Assembly (NCBI GenBank): GCA_963753585.1
Contig: CAVWCU010000001.1
Span: forward strand, 1,488,001 to 1,552,000
Origin: VRUE01 sp963753585
GTDB taxonomy: Bacteria; Actinomycetota; Thermoleophilia; Solirubrobacterales; 70-9
Direction of reading: 5' to 3'
DNA: 64,000 bases
The position numbers were made by a program, and so were the translations under genes. How positions within the stretch are numbered: the first letter of the stretch is position 1; every line of letters begins with the position of its first letter. Under the pieces are notes generated by a model that was not told the origin of the DNA, searched no databases, and worked only from the letters and a program-made list of their open reading frames with translations. Positions 58,800 to 64,000 of this stretch are shown in pieces.

Positions 58800-60071
58800 T
58801 CAGATTTCAGCGGGCGTGCCGTAGCCAGGGTTCGGCCGTCCCGGTCGGCTCCGCTGGAACCCGGCCAGCGAGACGACCATCGGCGTGCCCGGCTCCCCCG
58901 ACGCTTCTAGGCGCTTGGCGTTCTCGTCATCGATGGCTAATAGGTGCTCGTGCGCCTCGGTCAGGCATTCGGCTCGTTCCTGCTCGCCCTTCGGATCGAG
59001 GTTGAGGCAGTCCCAGATGAAGCGCACTTCCTCATCGTGCTCCAGCTTCCCGGCGCGGAATGAGGCGAGCGTCTCAACGAAGTTCCCCTGGGCAATCAGT
59101 CCCGTCACGTCGCGGCGCTCCATTGGCGACATCGCGCGGTAGTCCTCGGGGCTGATGTAGGGCACGGTCACCGCCCGGTAGAAGTGCTTGTTCGTGTTGC
59201 GGACCTTCCCGATCCCGGCCTTTTCAATACGTCCGTAGCTGTAGAGGTAGCGGATGTGGTCGCTGAGCGTCTTCACGTCGACACCGATGGCTCGGGCAAC
59301 CTCGCTCACGCTGATTTTGCCGTCGGCCAGCAGGGACAACGCTTCGACCCGGACGCCTTGCCCGAATGCATAGGCCACCCCGCCCGTCACATCCTTTCCC
59401 CGCTTGGCGACAGGCATACGGGCACGCCCCCGCGCGATGTCTAGGGCCGAAGCGTTGTCCCTGTGGGGCATCGTGGGCCTGCTCCGTTCAAAACACGTTG
59501 CGGAAATGATGGTCGTGATTCCCGTCTCGCCTGACTTGGCCAGGCGATTGGCGCTCCGAACCTTGATCTCAACCAGGCGTTCGTACACAACGCGCAGGTA
59601 GTCCCGCACTTCTTTCATCCCCTGGGCGTCGAGGAGGAGGCAATCGCCAATCAGGCGGGCGTGCTCATCGTCATCGAACCGTCCGGCCCGTAGCGCCGCC
59701 AGCGTCTCAGCGATGATCGCCAGGATGATGAGGCCGATGGGGTCGCGCCGTTCGGCAGGCGTCATCCGACAATACGTCTCGTCATCGATATACGGGATCA
59801 TCACGGCCCGATAGAAGTGCTTATTGGCGTTTCGGGCTGTCCCGGTCCCCAGGTCTTCGATGCAGCCGTGGTTGTACAGCCCGTTGATGTGTCCGCTCAG
59901 GCGCTTCGTATTCACGCCGATAATCCGCGCGACCTCGCCCACGCTGGTTTTGCCCTCGGCCAGGATGGCGAGCGCCTCCAGCCTGATCCAGTGTCCGAAG
60001 ACGTAGCCGATCGCGTCGGCGATCTCCTTCTCACGTTCTGCTGGCGGCTTGCGGGTTCCAGCTCGCGCCAT
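58800..60071 (-). CDS. Tandemly duplicated winged-HTH protein
   Basis: 423 aa made of two about 205-residue copies. Copy 1: IADAIGYVFGHWIRLEALAIL, KTSVGEVARIIGVNTKRLSGHINGLY, TARNANKHFYRAVMIPYI. Copy 2: GGVAYAFGQGVRVEALSLL, KISVSEVARAIGVDVKTLSDHIRYLY, KVRNTNKHFYRAVTVPYI. Each has an ArsR/MarR-like HTH and a conserved helical tail, so one chain carries two DNA-binding units. AGGAGG lies 13-18 bases upstream of the ATG. Likely a repressor of the accessory region. Confidence 0.8.
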   Translation of the reverse strand: MARAGTRKPPAEREKEIADAIGYVFGHWIRLEALAILAEGKTSVGEVARIIGVNTKRLSGHINGLYNHGCIEDLGTGTARNANKHFYRAVMIPYIDDETYCRMTPAERRDPIGLIILAIIAETLAALRAGRFDDDEHARLIGDCLLLDAQGMKEVRDYLRVVYERLVEIKVRSANRLAKSGETGITTIISATCFERSRPTMPHRDNASALDIARGRARMPVAKRGKDVTGGVAYAFGQGVRVEALSLLADGKISVSEVARAIGVDVKTLSDHIRYLYSYGRIEKAGIGKVRNTNKHFYRAVTVPYISPEDYRAMSPMERRDVTGLIAQGNFVETLASFRAGKLEHDEEVRFIWDCLNLDPKGEQERAECLTEAHEHLLAIDDENAKRLEASGEPGTPMVVSLAGFQRSRPGRPNPGYGTPAEI

Positions 60072-60241
60072 TGAGCGTCATTCCTCCTGGTCTGAACGGC
60101 TAGGGAGCGGCGGAGCTTAAGAAATTTTTGGCGGCAATGCTTTGGTACGCCCTCGCTTTGTCCCACTAGTCAGAAATTTCTTACCCTCTCCTTCCAACCC
60201 GGCAATCGCCGGGCCTTATGGACGGAGGGAGGTGAGCGGGG

Positions 60242-60301
60242 ATGAAGATCACGCCCGTAAATGGCGTCCTGCCCAGCGTGCAAATCCTGAAGCACCGCTA
60301 G
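60242..60301 (+). CDS. Possible 19-residue open frame (leader-like)
   Basis: GGGAGG-type ribosome site about 10 bases before ATG 60242; the product would begin MKITPVNGVLPSV and end KHR. It is followed 9 bases later by a strong hairpin. Coding is unproven; it might be a leader peptide or chance. Confidence 0.25.
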   Translation: MKITPVNGVLPSVQILKHR

Positions 60302-60310
60302 GAGGCAAAC

Positions 60311-60347
60311 GGCCGCCCGCTTGCCTCGGCAGGGGCGGCGGGCGGCC
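60311..60347. terminator. GC-rich hairpin, probable terminator
   Basis: 10-bp stem GGCCGCCCGC (60311-60320) and GCGGGCGGCC (60338-60347), whose loop holds a further TGCC/GGCA pairing. It lies between the small plus-strand frame and the convergent XRE gene. The 60072-60378 stretch contains nothing else I can support. Confidence 0.55.
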
Positions 60348-60378
60348 AACCCTCCAGGGACAGCGGGTCCGAACGGAC

Positions 60379-60618
60379 CTAGGCGTCGTCGAGCGCTTCG
60401 GCTCGCGTGGCCAGCTCTGCGACCGTGAGGTCGAGCACCGCCGCGATCCGCTTGACCGATCCCCAGGCCGGGTTGTTCCGGCCGCTCTCGATGTGGCTGA
60501 TCCAGGTCGGATGAATCTCGGCAGCCAGGCCGAGCGCCTCCTGGCTGAGACCTTGCTCTTCTCGGCGTTGCTTGATGGCCCGGCCTAGGCCGGGCTGAGG
60601 CTCGGTGCGGGGCGCCAT
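60379..60618 (-). CDS. XRE-family HTH regulator
   Basis: 79 aa Cro/CI-type HTH: LGRAIKQRREEQGLSQEALGLAAEIHPTWISHIESGRNNPAWGSVKRIAAVLDL is a complete five-helix domain. I start at ATG 60616-60618 (MAPRTEPQPGLG), since upstream residues are not conserved-looking. It is divergent from two small membrane genes and may regulate them. Confidence 0.85.
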   Translation of the reverse strand: MAPRTEPQPGLGRAIKQRREEQGLSQEALGLAAEIHPTWISHIESGRNNPAWGSVKRIAAVLDLTVAELATRAEALDDA

Positions 60619-60740
60619 CGGGGGCTGGACGCTCTCTGCTTGTCCCGCGCAGGTCCATAGAGTCGAACTCAAGTATGCTCTTCAACTCAAGTGGGCCAGT
60701 GGCCCTCTGGAAGCGAGCAACGGATACGAGGAGGCGCAGA

Positions 60741-61010
60741 TTGGATGCTCTAGCGGTGCTACTGGCAGCGGGCCTGGTGCTGGTGAGCCTTCCCCTGGGC
60801 GGGCCGCTCGCGGTGCTGGCGGTGATGGCGGCCTTCGACCTGCCGCCGGGGTTCCAATCGGCAGCCTCCGACTTCATCGACGGAGGCGGCTGGGCGCTGC
60901 TTGCCCTTGGTGCTCTGGCAGTGTTCGGTTTGGGCCTCGCCTACCTCAGAAGGCACCGGCCCCTTGAACCGGTGGGCCTGCCTCACGACCCCGGCTCGAT
61001 CCATGAGTGA
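60741..61010 (+). CDS. Small membrane protein
   Basis: About 89 aa from TTG 60741, which has GAGGAGG 6-7 bases upstream; an in-frame ATG at 60675 lacks one. Two hydrophobic helices (LAVLLAAGLVLVSLPLGGPLAVLAVMAAF and WALLALGALAVFGLGLAYL) are separated by a polar loop. Its stop overlaps the start of the next gene by 8 bases. Function unknown. Confidence 0.55.
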   Translation: MDALAVLLAAGLVLVSLPLGGPLAVLAVMAAFDLPPGFQSAASDFIDGGGWALLALGALAVFGLGLAYLRRHRPLEPVGLPHDPGSIHE

Positions 61011-61281
61011 GCCGCCCACACCGGAGGTCGCGCCCCCGGCGGCGAATCAGGCATCCGCTCGGCCTAACGACATCCTCGTCATCGTCGGATGGATCACGGC
61101 CGTCGTGGTCCCGCTTCCGGTCGGCATGGTGATCGGGGCGATCCTGGCCAGCCGCGACGACAAACGGGGGCGCTGGATTCTCGGCGTGGCGGTTGCCGTC
61201 ACCGTCCTCTGGATTCTCGTCGCGGTCCTGCTTCTCAATACCGCGGAACATCAGGCCGAACAGAGCTACTACTACGAATAG
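61003..61281 (+). CDS. Small membrane protein with Pro-rich N-terminus
   Basis: 92 aa. Residues 1-24 are Pro/Ala-rich (SEPPTPEVAPPAANQASARP), followed by helices ILVIVGWITAVVVPLPVGMVIGAI and WILGVAVAVTVLWILVAVLLL and a Tyr-rich tail. The arrangement resembles DUF4190/Sec-independent small integral proteins, without firm assignment. Overlaps the previous gene. Confidence 0.6.
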   Translation: MSEPPTPEVAPPAANQASARPNDILVIVGWITAVVVPLPVGMVIGAILASRDDKRGRWILGVAVAVTVLWILVAVLLLNTAEHQAEQSYYYE

Positions 61282-61290
61282 GATTGCGAA

Positions 61291-61743
61291 TTAAGTTTTA
61301 GTCCTGCTCCTGACAACAACATACATTCTAAATGTTCCTACTCGTTCAATAGAAATGCCAGGTTGCTTGCTGCTCCATACACATATGTCGTTGCCCAGTT
61401 CACCGAGATCCAGAGTTGCTTCGGGCCAGCCTAGATACTGCTCACTGTCGAAATTGGCCCCGCCGATTGGACACCAACCACGCCGCCAATCTTTGGCAAT
61501 GACATTGGGTTGGGCCAAAACGATATCGGCATCGAGCTGTGGTAACTCCCGACCATCAATAACCCGAATTACGGGATGTGGTGGAATCTCCAATTCAATG
61601 ACTTGCTCTGAATTGAGCACAATCTCGGCCTGCCCACCATAATCGGGCGGCAGCTCGTAAGCAGTGACACCGCCTCGTAGCTCAACAGGGAACCCTTTGG
61701 CATCAAGATCGGGAACACGCTCCATAGGCATTTCGCTGGCCAC
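61291..61743 (-). CDS. Unknown protein, lower-GC gene
   Basis: 150 aa, no membrane segment. Strand-rich: GVTAYELPPDYGGQAEIVLNSEQVIELEIPP, VIRVIDGRELPQLDADIVL, then EQYLGWPEATLDLG and a C-terminal RMYVVVRS strand. The GTG start has AGGTAA upstream. Base use is visibly AT-richer than neighbours (codons such as AAT and ATA appear). It follows the 428-residue gene by 15 bases; the two form an operon. Family not recognised. Confidence 0.65.
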   Translation of the reverse strand: MASEMPMERVPDLDAKGFPVELRGGVTAYELPPDYGGQAEIVLNSEQVIELEIPPHPVIRVIDGRELPQLDADIVLAQPNVIAKDWRRGWCPIGGANFDSEQYLGWPEATLDLGELGNDICVWSSKQPGISIERVGTFRMYVVVRSRTKT

Positions 61744-61758
61744 AATGCTTACCTCAAG

Positions 61759-63045
61759 TTAACCATAAACATTATCCCTCTCGACAAACTCCGTCAAGTA
61801 CTGCCCAAGCTCTAGGCCGGTGGCTTGAGAACTCAACACGTCCCAACCTGATGGGACGATCCCCTTCTTGCGCTGTGAGTACAGCCTGTAAGACACCTTA
61901 GGAGGCTGATCGGGTTGTTGGCAGATGAGTATTGCGCCGATCTCGCACAGATCCCACACACAAACCTGAAGCCGTTCTTCATAAGAAATGTCGTCTTCAT
62001 CTTCTATTTCGTAAAGAAGAGCTTGACCCTTAATCCAATCCCGAAGCAAAACATTTGCACTGTAGTAGTAGCTCATTACGGCTTCCCAGTCGGCATTTTC
62101 GTTCCATTGGCACCAGCGCGCAAGAATGCCCCGACCTCCCTCTCTCGCTTCTAGATACTCAAGAAATGGGTCGAGTTGGTCTTCGGCCTGACTGAAGGCT
62201 GTAGTCAGCATCGACCACTCTCGGCGGTTGAACCAGGGCCATCGTTGGGCAAACACGTGACATAGCTCCGGACTAGGCAGTGCTGCTAGGAACGGACTCG
62301 AAATGTCTTCTATCTCAAGTGCCAACTGCTCAAAAAACTCAGCATCCCCACCAAGAGGCAGCATTGGGGTGTCAACTAGCGAGCCTTCCCTCTCCGACTT
62401 GGCGATGAGCATAATGATTAGCTGGTGCGCTGTCGTAATGGCGTCTAGGTTTCGGACAAACTCAATGAGTAAGTCTTTAATTCGCTCATTCTTAGGCTTG
62501 CCAGACACGTCCGGCTCCGGCGAACTGACTTCGCGATAGAGGGTACCTGCAAACTCGTGAGCTTCCTTGAAGCTGAGAAGCCGCTGGCGCTTTTGGGGAT
62601 TATGGTGTGAGAGCTGGCTGGCGAGTTCTTCGTGGATAGTGCGCTCTATACCGTCAGTCATACTTCGCGTGTCCCCGAAGCCTGGTGGATGTCCGAGAAG
62701 TAGACGACGACGTGGCGTGATCTTGTCGTAGACCTGCCACTCCGGCGTCAAGGCGTAGATACCATCTATTACTTCTGTACGCCGTAGTCGCGCTCCGGTC
62801 TCAAGCTCAGTCTCGCCACTTCGCGGTCGCTTCATCTGCTCAAGCTCATTTTTAATGGCGGCGGCTAGCTCTCGCGCGATGGTGAGATCGTCGGCTTTTG
62901 CATTTCTAATACGGTCAAAGTGGGCCAAAGCGAGAATGTCGGAGAAGCTCTCTATGTGAGCCGCCATGGCCACGGGATTGAGACCGAGGACAGCGGCTTT
63001 CCTGAGCTGTTCAGGAACGCCAAGAAGTGGCTCCTTGCGAGGCAT
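61759..63045 (-). CDS. Large unknown helical protein, lower-GC gene
   Basis: 428 aa from ATG 63043-63045 (MPRKEPLLGVPEQLRKAAV). All-helical look, rich in Trp and acidic residues; segments include HIESFSDILALAHFDRIRNAKADDL, RRRLLLGHPPGFGD and WQVYDKITP. HPPGFGD is not a classical nucleotide loop. No membrane helix, no known catalytic motif. Base composition is clearly lower in GC than the chromosome, indicating recent transfer. With the 150-residue gene it forms a two-gene cargo operon beside transfer-type genes, a usual place for defence or fitness modules. Confidence 0.7.
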   Translation of the reverse strand: MPRKEPLLGVPEQLRKAAVLGLNPVAMAAHIESFSDILALAHFDRIRNAKADDLTIARELAAAIKNELEQMKRPRSGETELETGARLRRTEVIDGIYALTPEWQVYDKITPRRRLLLGHPPGFGDTRSMTDGIERTIHEELASQLSHHNPQKRQRLLSFKEAHEFAGTLYREVSSPEPDVSGKPKNERIKDLLIEFVRNLDAITTAHQLIIMLIAKSEREGSLVDTPMLPLGGDAEFFEQLALEIEDISSPFLAALPSPELCHVFAQRWPWFNRREWSMLTTAFSQAEDQLDPFLEYLEAREGGRGILARWCQWNENADWEAVMSYYYSANVLLRDWIKGQALLYEIEDEDDISYEERLQVCVWDLCEIGAILICQQPDQPPKVSYRLYSQRKKGIVPSGWDVLSSQATGLELGQYLTEFVERDNVYG

Positions 63046-63155
63046 AGCTACGAAGGTATAGCCGACAAGAAGTCGGTGCCACAAAATCCCCTCGAAGTGC
63101 CACGAACCTCTTGGTACAAGCGGTGCTCCATTCGCAGAACCGAAAGGAGCATCAC

Positions 63156-63449
63156 ATGTCCACCGACCTCACCCCATACCGTCCCCGCGCCCTCGCTCGC
63201 GAGGAGCGCCAGACCGCGGCCATGCTCCGCAGAGAGCAGCTCCCCGCCAAGCGCGCAGCCGCACGCATCCAGGCAGCGGCGCTCGTCGCGCACGTTGGGA
63301 TGGTCAACACCGAGACGCTCACTGCCTTGGAGGTTGAGGCACTAAGGCGGCAAGGTGCCGTCATCGACAACCGAGTGCGGAGCATCGTTGACGGATTTGC
63401 GGCGCTTGTCGGTACCGAGCTGGCCCGCCTGTCCCTGGGAGGTGAGTAA
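63156..63449 (+). CDS. Small helical protein, element-associated
   Basis: 97 aa. GAAAGGAG lies about 7 bases before ATG 63156. A basic helical N-terminus (RPRALAREERQTAAMLRREQLPAKRAAARIQAAALVAHVG) is followed by LEVEALRRQGAVIDNRVRSIVDGFAALVGTELA. Such small proteins open transfer-region clusters of actinomycete integrative elements. Function unknown. Confidence 0.65.
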   Translation: MSTDLTPYRPRALAREERQTAAMLRREQLPAKRAAARIQAAALVAHVGMVNTETLTALEVEALRRQGAVIDNRVRSIVDGFAALVGTELARLSLGGE

Positions 63450-63452
63450 GCG

Positions 63453-63665
63453 ATGGTCCTGGTCTGGTTTCTCGCCGTTATCGGCCTCGCCATGCTCATA
63501 GGACTCGCGGCCCTCGCCGTGATCGGCGCAAGCCGGAAACAGGTCAGTGAGTCAGAGGACGCCTTTGACCTTGCCCTGGCAGCGGTGTCCCGACTCCAAA
63601 CCGGAGCTTGGGCCGCGATCCAAGAACTCCGCGACCTCGACAGTAACCAGAAGGGAGCCGACTAA
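63453..63665 (+). CDS. Small single-span membrane protein
   Basis: 70 aa: one N-terminal helix (VWFLAVIGLAMLIGLAALAVIGA), then a soluble amphipathic tail (EDAFDLALAAVSRLQTGAWAAIQEL). It begins 3 bases after the previous stop, and its stop overlaps the next start by one base. Confidence 0.6.
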   Translation: MVLVWFLAVIGLAMLIGLAALAVIGASRKQVSESEDAFDLALAAVSRLQTGAWAAIQELRDLDSNQKGAD

Positions 63666-63865
63666 TGCCTGCGCACGCAAGCTCCGCTGCAACATCTACC
63701 AAACCGGATACCGACACCGCGTCGGTCGAGTTCTTCGGAGCCTTTCTCCTCCAGGTGGCCCGCCATGAACAGGACGGCCTCTCGCGAGCGTGTGCGGTCC
63801 TGGCCGCCGCCTCCGCGATGGGCGTTGACCCGGCGGCCGTCCTCCGGGCCGGTGCGGAGGTATGA
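63665..63865 (+). CDS. Small soluble protein of the same cluster
   Basis: 66 aa: disordered Ser/Thr start (HASSAATSTKPDTDTAS), then a helical part EFFGAFLLQVARHEQDGLSRACAVLAAASAMG. Starts on the last base of the previous gene; coupled translation likely. Unknown function. Confidence 0.55.
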   Translation: MPAHASSAATSTKPDTDTASVEFFGAFLLQVARHEQDGLSRACAVLAAASAMGVDPAAVLRAGAEV

Positions 63866-63868
63866 GCG

Positions 63869-64000
63869 ATGGATCGGCTGATGGGCTGGGTGGTGGTCGC
63901 GCTCGCGATGGCCATCGCCCTGCCCACCGTGGCCGCCATTGCGCAGTCCCTCATACCTGCGCTCGTCATGGCCATCGTCGGGCTGGCCGCCCTGCGTTTG
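63869..64000 (+). CDS. Membrane protein, cut by the window end
   Basis: First 44 residues only: MDRLMGWVVVALAMAIALP starts a strongly hydrophobic protein with a second helix LVMAIVGLAAL. ATG 63869 is preferred over ATG 63862, whose frame is not hydrophobic. It belongs to the same run of small genes. Confidence 0.5.
   Translation, partial: MDRLMGWVVVALAMAIALPTVAAIAQSLIPALVMAIVGLAALRL

Noticed and set aside
60242..60301. The 19-residue frame as a modified peptide precursor.
   Set aside because: No leader/core pattern, no Cys or Ser/Thr-rich core and no modifying enzyme adjacent.
1..64000. CRISPR arrays or rRNA genes.
   Set aside because: No regularly spaced repeats of 25-40 bases and no rRNA-like segments were seen; the repeats present are palindromes or single direct pairs.

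Overview
The window is high-GC bacterial chromosome with short intergenic gaps, many GTG starts and many 4-base stop/start overlaps. The gene set (actinobacterial-type transaldolase, short NAD-type 6-phosphogluconate dehydrogenase, cytochrome bd without a cydDC pair beside it, many P450 and hot-dog enzymes, eukaryote-like Ser/Thr kinase with a propeller, LtrA protein) suggests an actinomycete, most likely Thermoleophilia/Solirubrobacterales. That placement is inference from gene content, not a tree.

Layout. 0-2.6 kb: membrane-lipid pair, a delta-9-type desaturase and a cyclopropane-fatty-acid synthase, transcribed divergently. 2.7-10.5 kb: one tightly overlapped minus-strand operon tkt-tal-pgi-cydA-cydB-HAD phosphatase, joining sugar-phosphate metabolism to cytochrome bd oxidase. 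10.5-14.2 kb: Ser/Thr kinase-propeller, secreted TolB-like propeller, FHA-HTH protein. 14.3-20.7 kb: rpiA, a flavin oxidase, a toxin-antitoxin-like nucleotidyltransferase pair, and the oxidative pentose-phosphate genes pgl-gnd (minus) and zwf (plus). As written, all three oxidative genes are broken by single-base indels. 20.7-33.4 kb: recQ, a GH26-like secreted enzyme, a PQQ propeller, GNAT, SRPBCC, MBL, MFS and LtrA proteins, and a large SDR-acyl-CoA synthetase fusion. 33.4-33.8 kb holds no gene but two large nested hairpins. 34.5-41.1 kb: an uptake/catabolic locus with a branched-chain-type binding lipoprotein, a GntR regulator, a Rieske oxygenase, and LivF, a fused LivM-LivG and LivH. 41.2-48.2 kb: aldo/keto reductase, MFS pump, phosphoesterase, DHFR-like, GST-like, P450, and a Fic protein behind a perfect 26-bp palindrome.

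The most unusual region is 48.2-53.2 kb. The 3' half of a tRNA-Arg(ACG) lies at 48186-48224 and its matching 5' half at 53196-53234, both on the minus strand. They meet at a shared TCTACGAA core in the anticodon loop, so a roughly 5-kb element has split the tRNA. The element carries a complete, different tRNA-Arg(ACG) on the opposite strand, which may replace the broken gene. It also carries a decayed excisionase and a decayed DUF3987 helicase/primase-like gene, a possible GNAT toxin pair, and a 19-bp direct repeat near each end. I found no integrase.

53.3-58.6 kb returns to ordinary chromosome: thioesterase, enoyl-CoA hydratase, pyruvate kinase, P450, small membrane protein, lipoprotein and ArsR-type regulator. 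From 58.8 kb to the end the content looks accessory: a tandemly duplicated HTH protein, an XRE regulator, small membrane proteins, a lower-GC pair of unknown genes, and a run of very small overlapping genes like the transfer/maintenance clusters of actinomycete integrative elements. The last gene is cut by the window edge.
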